Below are positions 27,701 through 35,526 of a DNA stretch of 64,000 nucleotides, in pieces. Position numbers and translations under genes: made by a program. Source of the DNA: Bacteroidetes bacterium UBA1941 (GTDB lineage: Bacteria; Bacteroidota; Bacteroidia; Chitinophagales; LD1); contig DDEZ01000013.1 in NCBI GenBank assembly GCA_002336805.1, positions 9,962 to 73,961 on the forward strand, given 5' to 3'. A model generated the notes under the pieces. That model was not told the origin of the DNA, did not search any database, and saw only the letters and a program-made list of their open reading frames with translations. The stretch's first letter is position 1; each line of letters starts with the position of its first letter.

Positions 27701-28593
27701 TTGCCTGTACCCTTGTCCGGTGTGATGAAGTAATAGCTGCTGTCTGCGTAGAGGTTTTTGCTAAAGGCATAGCGGTGGCGTACAGTGTCATAGCTCCAGC
27801 TATCCGGCCCCTGTGCGTAGAAGAGGATGTAGTCGCCCTGGTCTACGTGATTATTGCCGTTATTATCTACGATATAGGTAGGGTTTTCCTGTATATCATC
27901 CAGGCGCGGCGTGGCATTCAGATCGGGTACCATACCACCACCATTGCCGTATACCGCCAGATTAGAGAAGCTGGTATTAGCGAGGTCAAAACCGCATTTG
28001 TTTTTCAGGAAATCATAATCCAGCTTGTATACGCCTGTGCCGGTCACTGCTACTTTGTACCAGGTACCTGAGCTGAGGGCAGAGTTGCTGGCATAGGCCT
28101 GTGTGCGGCGCAGCTGGGGTGTAGGAGACACGGCCAGATTGATCGTAAACCTGGTCAGCTTTTCCACCTTGCCCGTCAGCATATTCCTGCGTAGTGGCAC
28201 CAGGGATACCTGCGCATAGGTCCTTTTTTTGAAAACTGCTGTACCTGCGCTGATGGTGACGGCTGTAGGGATATTATCTCCCTTTACATCAGCATCGGCC
28301 ACTGCCTCATATACTTCATTGGACAGGGTGACCGTTACAGTACCGGGGGCTGCCATGGGGATATTGGTCCTGTATACCGGCAGGAAGTTATTGGCCTCGG
28401 AGCCGCCGCCACCACTAAAGTATGGCATGGTCACTTTGGCGCCCTTGGCAGTGCTGTACGTCCGGTAGGTCGAGTCCCACTGGATAGTGCGGTCGGTGCT
28501 TTGGGCGGCCGCATTTATTTGCAGTATTATTGCTGCAGACAGGAGTGCTATATGGATTCGGGATAACATTTTGGTACGTTTGTCGTTTGTCAT
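24718..28593 (-). CDS. porU: Type IX secretion sortase PorU (C25 family)
   Basis: A 1291-residue surface cysteine protease that removes sorting domains from T9SS cargo and attaches it to lipopolysaccharide. The signal peptide ends near INAAAQ. After an N-terminal beta region the gingipain-like C25 domain carries His797 in SYTGHGGVNNWANARIF and Cys831 in VTATCDFSRFD. The end is a T9SS-type sorting domain: YNYPNPFTTRTQF, then LVKTIQEDVLATGY, GVYIYKVHV and LVVLR. PorU is known to keep this domain. The start is ATG 28593 (MTNDKRTKMLSRI); ATG 28569 is also possible. It is divergent from the PorP-like gene over only 44 bases. Confidence 0.95.
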   Translation of the reverse strand: MTNDKRTKMLSRIHIALLSAAIILQINAAAQSTDRTIQWDSTYRTYSTAKGAKVTMPYFSGGGGSEANNFLPVYRTNIPMAAPGTVTVTLSNEVYEAVADADVKGDNIPTAVTISAGTAVFKKRTYAQVSLVPLRRNMLTGKVEKLTRFTINLAVSPTPQLRRTQAYASNSALSSGTWYKVAVTGTGVYKLDYDFLKNKCGFDLANTSFSNLAVYGNGGGMVPDLNATPRLDDIQENPTYIVDNNGNNHVDQGDYILFYAQGPDSWSYDTVRHRYAFSKNLYADSSYYFITPDKGTGKRISTTSVAGPAAQTISQFDEHVAHQSDKYNLFNTGKLWLGDRMSTLSPTATVSFNIPNIVTSSPVKVYSYAAATSSYASTIRVTTGGQTILSHSISGINYNTAYPDAYHADGNNDVFTAPVTGSFTAGASAIDLTYTFVNPDGNGNSFGYIYNVTLNAQRNLTFTGSYMGFRSIASTTASPTAFAISNTTGGTHVWDVTDITAIQDIAGSGGTYIANTPTLHEFAAVDVNGNFSTPIPMYGVGNQNLHALGQPKMIIITPDDMLGASNDLAAWHSQNDHLSVKVVTLMQVYNEFGSGRHDISAIRDFVRMVYDKAGSDSTKLPQYLLLMGDGSFDPKDRTADNNNKFPTYESLETDNILSSYVTDDYFGCLDANEGGDMNDSQMLDISIGRIPAADQGEAQDMVNKIKLYKSTSALASWRNVVSFVGDEPWEGVVAFEDEANKLGEIIRVNYPAYNVDKIICDAYQRISTPGGFRFPDVNTAILNRINTGTLVMSYTGHGGVNNWANARIFNMSDIQNLQNKEKLPLFVTATCDFSRFDDPSKKTAGEYLMTNSQGGAIAMVTTVRPVYQDPNSALQEAMFPFLFTYYHGRRPTIGEAMMETKNIVIAGTPYYTANTREFVLLGDPALTLDYPEYNVVTTAVDNVPVSQPHDTLKALKYVTISGEVRDASNNKLTSFNGTCFPLVFDKLTTFKTLQNDPNYPLKAYNTYKNSIFKGQCSVVNGSFSFSFIVPKDINYAIGYGRISYYATNNTTDANGYQNDIVIGGSADTLLSDKDGPKIKLYMNDEKFVYGGITDPNPKLLAELWDTSGINTTGNGLGHDMTAVLDADSKNPIVLNDYYQTALNNFRRGSVSYPFSSLADGAHTLKVKAWDILNNSAEDNTEFIVEASAKLALKHVYNYPNPFTTRTQFMFEHNRPGQELKIQVQIYSVSGHLVKTIQEDVLATGYRVDDLTWNGLDDYGDKIGKGVYIYKVHVKDQQGNTADQFQKLVVLR

Positions 28594-28637
28594 TTGTATT
28601 TTCGGTCCGCTAAAAACGACGTGCCTGTTTTTTTATT

Positions 28638-29705
28638 ATGACGATTTCTAAAATCAAAAATCTTTTCTGCGGACAGGTGCAATTTATCGCATTTTTCCTG
28701 ATTCTGACGGGTATATCCGCATATACTGACGGGCAGGCAGTAGAGCTGTCTCAGTACTGGTCGGCACCACTACACATCAATCCTGCCCTGGCAGGTATCT
28801 CATACGGCCCGCGCGCCTCCGTGAGCTACCGCAATCAGTGGCCCGGCCTGGGCGATGGTTTCAATGGCGGCTTTGTGACCTATATGGCTGCTGTAGACGG
28901 CTATATACCCAAGGCGCATAGCGGCATAGGCCTGCTCTATACCGGGGACTATATAGCCAATGGCATCCTGGCCAGCAATAAGCTGACGCTGTCGTACGCC
29001 TTTCAGGTCAAGCTATCCAAGAAGGTGGGAATGCGTATCGGCCTGGAGGGCTCCTTTATCCAGCAGCATGTCAAGTGGGACCAGCTCCAGTTTTATGATA
29101 TGATAAACCCCTATACAGGGTTTACCGATGCCAATCTGAATCAAAATCCGACCAATGAGGTGATACCTAACAACCTGAGTACCATACACGGTGACATGGG
29201 TGCAGGCATCCTTTTCTTCTCTGACAAGATCTATGGCGGATTTGCTATACGAAACCTGCTCCAGCCCAATCAATCCTTTTACAGCGGCAGCAGCGGCCAG
29301 GCGCCATTCCGCATGGTAGCACATATGGGATCTAACTTTGATATCAAGCACAGGCGCAACTACAAGTACAATATTTTCGTATCACCTAACGTTCTAGTAG
29401 CAAATCAGGGCAATGATATCCAGTTCAATGCCGGTCTGATGGCCGGTGTGAGCCTGGTGTACTTCGGGAGCTGGTTCCGGTACGCCTTTCGCAACCCTGA
29501 CGCGCTGATACTAGTGGTGGGCATCAAGAAGGGCAAGTTCCGGTTTGGCTACAGCTATGATATCACGGTATCACGGCTCACAGGCCGCACAGGAGGCAGC
29601 CACGAGCTTTCACTCGTTTTCAACTGGTCTGGGAATGACGACAATTCGCTCCATCCCAAGGTCAATAAAAACTACATTGAGTGCCCTGAAATTTTAAAAT
29701 TTTAA
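28638..29705 (+). CDS. PorP/SprF family type IX secretion membrane protein
   Basis: A 355-residue outer-membrane barrel. The signal (about 1-33) is followed by the diagnostic QYWSAPLHINPALAGI, RASVSYRNQWPG and GIGLLYTGDYIANGI, then alternating strands ending VSRLTGRTGGSHELSLVFNW and the family C-terminus with IECPEILKF. Members of this family often serve one dedicated partner secreted or anchored by the T9SS; others (PorP) are part of the core machine. Its position beside porU and gldJ fits either role. Confidence 0.9.
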   Translation: MTISKIKNLFCGQVQFIAFFLILTGISAYTDGQAVELSQYWSAPLHINPALAGISYGPRASVSYRNQWPGLGDGFNGGFVTYMAAVDGYIPKAHSGIGLLYTGDYIANGILASNKLTLSYAFQVKLSKKVGMRIGLEGSFIQQHVKWDQLQFYDMINPYTGFTDANLNQNPTNEVIPNNLSTIHGDMGAGILFFSDKIYGGFAIRNLLQPNQSFYSGSSGQAPFRMVAHMGSNFDIKHRRNYKYNIFVSPNVLVANQGNDIQFNAGLMAGVSLVYFGSWFRYAFRNPDALILVVGIKKGKFRFGYSYDITVSRLTGRTGGSHELSLVFNWSGNDDNSLHPKVNKNYIECPEILKF

Positions 29706-29762
29706 TTGTTCAGAATTTTTTTATTTTAGCAAACTCTTAAACTTAACTCTGAAAAATCAGCG

Positions 29763-31262
29763 ATGAGAATCAATTTCACAAAATTTTGTGCATTGGCTGC
29801 CCTGCCGGTTATGTTCGGTGTGGCGTCATGCAGCAAGCCGACTTCGTCCGCTACTGGCTGGGAGTACAATAACAGCAAGAACGGCGGTTTTGAAGTGAGG
29901 GACTACAAGGGTCAGGAGACTGGTCCGGGTCTGGTGTATGTACAGGGTGGTACATTCGTGATGGGTAATACCGAGACGGATGTCCTGTTTGACTACCACT
30001 CTACCCCGCGCCGCGCTACTGTGAGCTCGTACTACATGGACGAGACCGAAGTGGCAAACGTGCACTACAGGGAGTACATCTACTGGATGAACCGTGTATT
30101 CGGCACAGACTTCCCTGAGGTAGTGAAGAAGGCAATGCCTGACACGCTGGTATGGAGAGATGAGCTGGCCTACAATGAGCCATACGTAGAGTATTACTTC
30201 CGCCACCCGGCGTACAACTACTACCCGGTAGTAGGTGTGTCATGGCTGCAGGCTACCGACTTTGCCCGCTGGAGGACAGACCGTGTGAATGAGCGTATCC
30301 TCATCACCCGCGGTGTACTCGCTGAGAATCCATCTCAGGTAGGCAACGACAACTTTAACACAGAAGCATATCTCCTCGGTCAGTATGAAGGTTCTGCGGG
30401 CAAGCGCCCTATCAAGGACCTCAATCCAAACGGCAACGGTACCCGTAAGGCTACTTTTGAAGATGGTATCATGCTGCCGGCATACCGCCTCCCTACAGAG
30501 GCTGAGTGGGAGTACGCAGCCCTGGCCCTGATAGGCAACCAGCCTGCAGCAGGCGAAGAGCGCGTGACTGACCGCCGTATCTATCCATGGAATGGTACCT
30601 CTACCCGCTATCCTAAGGCTGGTATGTGGCAGGGTACTTTCCTCGCCAACTTCAAGCGCGGACGTGGTGACAACATGGGCCAGGCAGGCAAGCTGAATGA
30701 TAACGCTGATATCACAGCTCCGGTGAAGTCATACATGCCAAACGATTTCGGCCTGTATAACATGGCTGGCAACGTGAATGAGTGGGTACTCGACGTATAC
30801 CGCCCTATGACCTCTGTAGATGGTAACGACTTCCGCACTTATCGTGGTAATGAATTCCAGACGAAGGTAGTAGACGCAGAAGGCAAGCCTGTAGAAAAGG
30901 ATAGCCTCGGCCGTATACAGTACCGCCTCGTGACCAAGGAAGAAGCTGCTAACCGCCGCAACTACCGCACCGGTGATGTACGTAACTATGTGGACGGTGA
31001 TGAAGTATCATCCGTAGACTACAAGTTTGGCCAGTCCTCACTGATCAATGATGAGTCCCGCGTATTCAAGGGTGGCTCATGGAAGGACCGCGCATACTAC
31101 CTGTCTCCGGGTACACGCCGCTATCTCGACCAGGCACTGGCTACAGATGACCTCGGCTTCCGCTGCGCTATGGACCGCGTAGGCTCTCCATCCGGCAATA
31201 AGCAGAAGGGTGGCAACAACTTCAAGGAAAAAGGAAAGAGAAAGTTCCCTAAGGGCACCTGA
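29763..31262 (+). CDS. gldJ: Gliding-motility lipoprotein GldJ (SUMF1/FGE fold)
   Basis: A 499-residue lipoprotein with lipobox VASC (Cys23). TGWEYNNSKNGGFE follows it, a stretch typical of GldJ, then a formylglycine-enzyme-like fold: GLVYVQGGTFVMG, YYMDETEVANVHYREYIYW, PVVGVSWLQATDFARWRTDR, LPTEAEWEYAA, NVNEWVLDVYR and VFKGGSWKDRAYYLSPGTRRY. In Flavobacterium GldJ stabilises GldK and other T9SS motor components, and porV-porU-gldJ are neighbours, as here. It shows no sign of being an active formylglycine enzyme. A strong terminator follows. Confidence 0.93.
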   Translation: MRINFTKFCALAALPVMFGVASCSKPTSSATGWEYNNSKNGGFEVRDYKGQETGPGLVYVQGGTFVMGNTETDVLFDYHSTPRRATVSSYYMDETEVANVHYREYIYWMNRVFGTDFPEVVKKAMPDTLVWRDELAYNEPYVEYYFRHPAYNYYPVVGVSWLQATDFARWRTDRVNERILITRGVLAENPSQVGNDNFNTEAYLLGQYEGSAGKRPIKDLNPNGNGTRKATFEDGIMLPAYRLPTEAEWEYAALALIGNQPAAGEERVTDRRIYPWNGTSTRYPKAGMWQGTFLANFKRGRGDNMGQAGKLNDNADITAPVKSYMPNDFGLYNMAGNVNEWVLDVYRPMTSVDGNDFRTYRGNEFQTKVVDAEGKPVEKDSLGRIQYRLVTKEEAANRRNYRTGDVRNYVDGDEVSSVDYKFGQSSLINDESRVFKGGSWKDRAYYLSPGTRRYLDQALATDDLGFRCAMDRVGSPSGNKQKGGNNFKEKGKRKFPKGT

Positions 31263-31275
31263 TCATAAAAACACT

Positions 31276-31305
31276 AAAAACCCCGGCTATCACCGGGGTT
31301 TTTTA
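31276..31305 (+). terminator. Intrinsic terminator after gldJ
   Basis: Stem ACCCCGG/CCGGGGT within flanking A and T runs. It lies 13 bases after the gldJ stop and before the murF ATG, which rules out the longer murF reading frame that begins inside gldJ. Confidence 0.9.
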
Positions 31306-31317
31306 TTTTTACATACT

Positions 31318-32616
31318 ATGATGACTATAGCAGACCTCCACCGGCTATATCTCGCCTCTGCCGGCGTCACTACAGATACGCGGTCTATCCAGCCGGGATC
31401 TATATTCTTTGCCCTGAAGGGTGATAAGTTCAATGCAAATCTCTTTGCCAAAGAAGCCCTGTCTAAAGGAGCCGCCTATGCAGTAGTAGACGAGCTGCAA
31501 TCTGAGGCAGACAGGGGCAATCCGCACCTGATACTGGTAGATGATACCCTGACGGCGCTACAGGAGCTCTCCGGCTACCACAGGGGCAAACTGGAGTGCC
31601 CCGTACTGGCTATCACAGGGTCTAACGGCAAGACCACTACCAAGGAGCTGATAGCCGCTGTACTATCTACCAAATATAAAACCGTAGCTACCAAGGGCAA
31701 TCTCAACAACCACATAGGCGTACCGCTCACGTTGCTCAGCACACCGCTGGATACGGAGTTTCTGATCGTAGAGATGGGAGCCAATCATCAGAAGGAGATA
31801 GCAGGCTACTGCGTCTATGCTGATCCTGACTACGGTCTCATCACCAATGTGGGCAAGGCCCACCTGGAGGGTTTCGGCGGAGAGGAGGGCGTACTGAAGG
31901 GCAAGACGGAGCTCTATGGGTACATAGGCAAGAAGGGGGGCAAGCTATTCGTACACTCCGGCAGTGACAAGCTGAATGAGCGTGCCCGCCTGCTGGTCAG
32001 TGAGGATCGCCTCATCTACTATGGCCATAGGGAGAGTGACTACAGTAGTGGCCTGCCCGAGCAGTCCGGAGAGTTTCTGATGGTGCGCCTGGCTGATGGT
32101 ACGGCCATACACACGCAGCTGGTAGGCAGGTACAATTTTGACAATGTGATGGCTGCTGTATGCATAGGCCGGTACTTTGGCGTGAGCCTGTCAGATATCA
32201 GGCATGCGATAGAGGCCTATGTGCCGTCCAATAACCGCTCTCAGAAAGTAACCTCGGGCAGTAATACTATCCTGCTGGATGCCTATAATGCTAACCCCTC
32301 CAGCATGACCGAAGCGCTCAGGAATTTTGACGCCCTTGATGCGTCTAATAAGATCACCATACTGGGCGAGATGATGGAGCTGGGCGAGTACAGCGAGATA
32401 GAGCATCTGAAGCTCATAGATATGGTAAAGGGTATGGACCTCACGCAGCGCATCTTTGTAGGAGATGGCTTCCACATGCTGAAAGGAGCAAAGGATGTAC
32501 TCTATTTTGAAAATACAGACCAGCTCAAGGACTGGTATCAGTCGCAGCGCTTTGAGCATACCACGCAGCTCATTAAGGGCTCGCGCAAGAATGGCCTGGA
32601 GCGCATCTTGCAATGA
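31318..32616 (+). CDS. murF: UDP-N-acetylmuramoyl-tripeptide--D-Ala-D-Ala ligase
   Basis: 432 residues, the usual MurF length. It adds D-Ala-D-Ala to the UDP-MurNAc tripeptide, the last cytoplasmic step of peptidoglycan precursor synthesis. The substrate-binding N-terminus TDTRSIQPGSIFFALKG is followed by the ATP loop ITGSNGKTTTKEL, the central domain (EMGANHQKEIAGYC, GLITNVGKAHLEGFGG) and the C-terminal Rossmann domain with DAYNANPSSMTEALRNF and LGEMMELG. The start is ATG 31318 (or 31321), directly after the gldJ terminator. It stands apart from the usual mur cluster. Confidence 0.95.
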   Translation: MMTIADLHRLYLASAGVTTDTRSIQPGSIFFALKGDKFNANLFAKEALSKGAAYAVVDELQSEADRGNPHLILVDDTLTALQELSGYHRGKLECPVLAITGSNGKTTTKELIAAVLSTKYKTVATKGNLNNHIGVPLTLLSTPLDTEFLIVEMGANHQKEIAGYCVYADPDYGLITNVGKAHLEGFGGEEGVLKGKTELYGYIGKKGGKLFVHSGSDKLNERARLLVSEDRLIYYGHRESDYSSGLPEQSGEFLMVRLADGTAIHTQLVGRYNFDNVMAAVCIGRYFGVSLSDIRHAIEAYVPSNNRSQKVTSGSNTILLDAYNANPSSMTEALRNFDALDASNKITILGEMMELGEYSEIEHLKLIDMVKGMDLTQRIFVGDGFHMLKGAKDVLYFENTDQLKDWYQSQRFEHTTQLIKGSRKNGLERILQ

Positions 32617-32619
32617 GGC

Positions 32620-33645
32620 TTAGGCCTGCTTCCGCTTGTTGTTTTCCCACTGCCAGGCAGTGCGTAGCATGGTATCCAGATCTCGTGTAGCAGTCCAGCC
32701 TAGCTTGGTTTTTGCCTTTTCATTATTGGCGTAGATAGATACTACATCCCCTGCACGCCGCGGCTGCAGGCGGTAGTTCAGCCTGATACCAGATACACGC
32801 TCAAATGCATGGATCACCTCCAGTACTGTCACCCCATTGCCTGTACCCAGATTGTAGATGTCATACTTAGGTGCATTGGCATCCCTGTCCAGCTGCTGTA
32901 TGGCCAGTGTGTGTGCATGAGCTATATCCATCACGTGTATATAGTCCCGGACGCAGGTACCGTCCCGTGTAGGGTAGTCACTGCCAAAGACATCAAAGTG
33001 ATCGTACTGCCCCAGTGCAGTACCCGTCACGCGTGGTATGATATTAAATACCACGCCGTCGCGCGGATTCTCCCCTATGAGTGCCGACTCATGCGCGCCT
33101 ACAGGATTGAAGTAGCGCAGGACCACATACTTCATATCAGCCACCCTGGCGTGGTCTTCTATGATCTTCTCGCTGATCTGCTTGGTACGTGCGTATGGGC
33201 TCTCTGCCTCCTGCAGTGGTGTCTCCTCTGTCACCGGCAGCTGTTCCGTATTGCCATACACAGAGCAGGACGATGAAAAGACGAACTGCTTCACACCATT
33301 CTTTTGAGCGGCATATAGCAGTACCACCAGGGACTCTAGATTATTGTGATAGTACATGAGTGGATTTTGCACAGACTCAGGTACAGACTTGAGCGCGGCA
33401 AAGTGGATGATACCAGTGATGTTTTTCTCCTTTTGAAACAGGTCTTCCACCGCGTTCTTGTCGCAGAGGTCTATCTCGTAGTTGGTCACTTTTTTGCCTG
33501 TCACCTTTTCTATATTATCCAGTGCAGACGGGAGTGAGCGCTTGAGATTATCGGCAGAGATCACCTCGTAGCCGTGGTCTATCAGGTCTATGATCGTATG
33601 CGAACCGATGTACCCGGAGCCACCGGTTACCAGTATTTTGCTCAT
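32620..33645 (-). CDS. galE: UDP-glucose 4-epimerase
   Basis: 341 residues from ATG 33645 (MSKILVTGG); the longer frame to 33750 adds 35 unrelated residues and was rejected. An SDR-type enzyme interconverting UDP-glucose and UDP-galactose. It has NAD loop GGSGYIGSH, catalytic YxxxK in SPYARTKQ, the SSCSVYGN serine site, YFNPVGAHESALIGE, RDGTCVRDYIHVMD, and C-terminal RRAGDVVSIYAN with LGWTATRDLD. It converges on murF with 3 bases between stops. Together with galU it supplies UDP-sugars for surface polysaccharides. Confidence 0.96.
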   Translation of the reverse strand: MSKILVTGGSGYIGSHTIIDLIDHGYEVISADNLKRSLPSALDNIEKVTGKKVTNYEIDLCDKNAVEDLFQKEKNITGIIHFAALKSVPESVQNPLMYYHNNLESLVVLLYAAQKNGVKQFVFSSSCSVYGNTEQLPVTEETPLQEAESPYARTKQISEKIIEDHARVADMKYVVLRYFNPVGAHESALIGENPRDGVVFNIIPRVTGTALGQYDHFDVFGSDYPTRDGTCVRDYIHVMDIAHAHTLAIQQLDRDANAPKYDIYNLGTGNGVTVLEVIHAFERVSGIRLNYRLQPRRAGDVVSIYANNEKAKTKLGWTATRDLDTMLRTAWQWENNKRKQA

Positions 33646-34029
33646 ATTTTTATATGGATTTATGGGTATAGCGAGGCTGAAATCTAAGCCAGAAATCCGG
33701 CTTTTTTTAGTCCCGCCAAAACAATCTGTTTTTCTTGCGACCAAACGCACGGGGTTCTCGGGGAAAACTGATTTTAGGTGAAGCCGATGTTTTTTGGGGT
33801 GTACCTCCGTATTTTAAAGGGATTATATTCAGTCATTTATGGCAACTTTCTGAAAAGTCATTACCTTTGTCTTCCGTATAAAGAGCGCACTCAAAGGCTT
33901 ATAAATCAGTCAAATAGTCTTTAATAAATATTTGTATTCCTCCGATTTATATACTTGATAGTGAGCCTAAAAGCTAACCTATATCAATCGACACCCAGAG
34001 AGCATTAAATATACTTTTAAAACAAACAC
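33646..34029. other. 384-base intergenic region between galE and the HU gene
   Basis: AT-rich leader region with divergent transcription. It holds the start of galE on the left and a candidate HU promoter at 33862, leaving a leader of about 150 bases. A 45-codon plus-strand ORF (33787-33924) overlaps the promoter and looks accidental. No other structure was found. Confidence 0.6.
33862..33869 (+). promoter_or_regulatory. -7 element for the HU gene
   Basis: TACCTTTG matches TAnnTTTG. No TTG is seen at the matching upstream distance. Confidence 0.5.
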
Positions 34030-34332
34030 ATGAGAAAAGCAGACATCGTAACAAGGGTTTCAGAACTCACAGGAGTAGCCAAGGTGGACGTTTTGGTATC
34101 TCTTGAAGCATTCTTTAAGGAGATCAAAAACTCCCTGAAAGCCGGCGAAAATGTTTATGTACGTGGCTTCGGCAGCTTTATAGTCAAGAAGCGCGCTAAG
34201 AAGATAGGCAGAAACATCAAGAAAGGCGTAGCTATAGAGATACCGGAGCACTATATCCCGGCATTCAAGCCTGCCAAGACTTTCGTAGAGTCAGTCAAGA
34301 AGGCACGCGTAGCTACAGGAGCCAAAAAATAA
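34030..34332 (+). CDS. HU/IHF-family DNA-binding protein
   Basis: 100 residues. A nucleoid protein that binds and bends DNA as a dimer. It shows the HU N-terminal helices (MRKADIVTRVSELTGVAKVDV), the GENVYVRGFGSFIVKKR hairpin base, the NIKKGVAIEIPEHYIPAFKPAK arm with proline tip, and a lysine-rich C-terminus. It lacks the long extra tail of some Bacteroidota HU paralogues. It has its own leader and terminator. Confidence 0.95.
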   Translation: MRKADIVTRVSELTGVAKVDVLVSLEAFFKEIKNSLKAGENVYVRGFGSFIVKKRAKKIGRNIKKGVAIEIPEHYIPAFKPAKTFVESVKKARVATGAKK

Positions 34333-34357
34333 TTTTTGATACAGGTCATTTAAGATT

Positions 34358-34392
34358 AGGTTTGCAGTCCTCCGGCTGCAAACCTTTTTTTT
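34358..34392 (+). terminator. Intrinsic terminator after the HU gene
   Basis: A perfect 10-bp stem AGGTTTGCAG/CTGCAAACCT with a run of eight T. Confidence 0.92.
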
Positions 34393-34413
34393 GCCTACAG
34401 CGGAGCATTTTTT

Positions 34414-35271
34414 GTGATGAAACTCAAGACTACTCAATGGATCGCTATCGCTGCCAGTATCGCACTGGTGGTGGTCATTTACCTCTTTGCAGACAATACG
34501 AAGCCGCTGGTACGCGCCGAGGCGCCTATGGCCGCGCGTGACAAGGGTGCTCAGAAGGAAGACGAGGCAGGCAGTGCCACCGCCTTTGACTGGGAGGGGT
34601 ATATGAAAAAGGTAAAGGCCGGTATCACCAGTCAGGATACGCTGAAACTGCTCGACACCTGGGAAAACAGACATGCAGAAGCTGATGTAAAATCTCTGGT
34701 GCAGTACTACCACCTGCGGGGCGAGTCTGTGGCCGAGGCCCACTATACAGAGGAGCTGGGCCGTGCCGCGCACCAGAGCGAGGTGCTGGTCCGCGCCGGA
34801 GACCTCTATGCCGCTACCGCCGGCATCAGCAATGAGGATGAGATGCACCAATACCTGCTGGCCAGGTCTGTAGAAAGCTACAAGGCGGCTGTGGGGCAGG
34901 ACAGCTCGGCGCCTACCCGCCTGAAGCTGGCCAGTGCCTATATGGATCAGGGTACGACCCCCATGCAGGGGGTAAGCATCCTGCTGGATGTGGTCAATAA
35001 AGATCCTAATAACGCTGACGCTCAGTTCCTTCTGGGCAAATTTGGCATAGTTTCCCGCCAATTTGATAAAGCTATTGTAAGATTGGAAAAAGTTGTATCT
35101 TTGCGACCCCAAAATTACGATGCGGTTTTCCTCCTGGCTGTGGCCTATAGCGGCAAGGGAGACAATAAGAAAGCCGGGGAGCTTTTGGACAAGTGCGCAG
35201 GGATGGTAGACAAACCTGAGCTGAAGCAGAAAATAAAGGAATATAAAGAGAGCCTCGGGAAAGGCCAGTAA
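34414..35271 (+). CDS. Membrane-anchored TPR protein
   Basis: 285 residues. An N-terminal membrane segment (about residues 8-25, WIAIAASIALVVVIYLFA) is followed by a charged linker and TPR-like helical hairpins from about 60 onward. The clearest are near 160-185 (APTRLKLASAYMDQG) and 190-270 (ADAQFLLGKFGIVSRQFDKA, YDAVFLLAVAYSGKGDNKKAGELL). A role in protein contacts at the inner membrane is likely; the partner is unknown. Its last third contains a promoter for the following small gene. Confidence 0.75.
   Translation: MMKLKTTQWIAIAASIALVVVIYLFADNTKPLVRAEAPMAARDKGAQKEDEAGSATAFDWEGYMKKVKAGITSQDTLKLLDTWENRHAEADVKSLVQYYHLRGESVAEAHYTEELGRAAHQSEVLVRAGDLYAATAGISNEDEMHQYLLARSVESYKAAVGQDSSAPTRLKLASAYMDQGTTPMQGVSILLDVVNKDPNNADAQFLLGKFGIVSRQFDKAIVRLEKVVSLRPQNYDAVFLLAVAYSGKGDNKKAGELLDKCAGMVDKPELKQKIKEYKESLGKGQ
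35075..35103 (+). promoter_or_regulatory. Promoter inside the TPR gene, driving the 29-residue ribosomal-type protein
   Basis: TTG (35075-35077), 18 bases and TATCTTTG (35096-35103) fit the Bacteroidota consensus. It lies within the TPR coding sequence, about 200 bases before the small basic ORF at 35304. Confidence 0.65.
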
Positions 35272-35303
35272 CATATTTATTATCAACCAAAAAATTACTC
35301 AAC

Positions 35304-35393
35304 ATGCCTTGCGGTAAGAAAAGAAAAAGACATAAGATAGCGACTCACAAGCGCAAAAAGCGACTGAGGAAGAACAGGCATAAGAAGAAGTAA
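35304..35393 (+). CDS. 29-residue very basic protein, mS38/AURKAIP1-COX24 type
   Basis: ATG 35304 to TAA 35391-35393. The sequence starts MPCGKKRKRHKIATHKRKKR; 21 of 29 residues are K, R or H. It matches what I know as the short AURKAIP1/COX24-domain proteins of Bacteroidota, the family of mitochondrial small-subunit protein mS38. It is therefore probably a ribosomal or rRNA-binding protein (assignment by recall). It is followed by a terminator and then RNase G/E. It is too short for most gene finders. Confidence 0.85.
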   Translation: MPCGKKRKRHKIATHKRKKRLRKNRHKKK

Positions 35394-35438
35394 TACGCCG
35401 CGGGCCTACCCGGCCTGCCTGTATATATATAGATGCAG

Positions 35439-35465
35439 AAGCGCAAGAAAATCCTTGCGCTTTTG
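35439..35465 (+). terminator. Intrinsic terminator between the small basic gene and RNase G/E
   Basis: A perfect 9-bp stem AAGCGCAAG/CTTGCGCTT followed by TTTTG. Confidence 0.75.
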
Positions 35466-35526
35466 TGTCTTAATTTAACCTTCTGTTTTATCCTCACTTT
35501 TTTCCTTTGCTTAAATCTTATAGGTC

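Noticed and set aside
31210..31317. N-terminal extension of MurF into gldJ
   Set aside because: It spans the gldJ stop and a strong terminator; MurF homologues begin at the MMTIADLHRLYLAS region.
33787..33924. 45-codon ORF upstream of the HU gene
   Set aside because: It covers the HU promoter element, has no family features and no ribosome-binding or coding bias.
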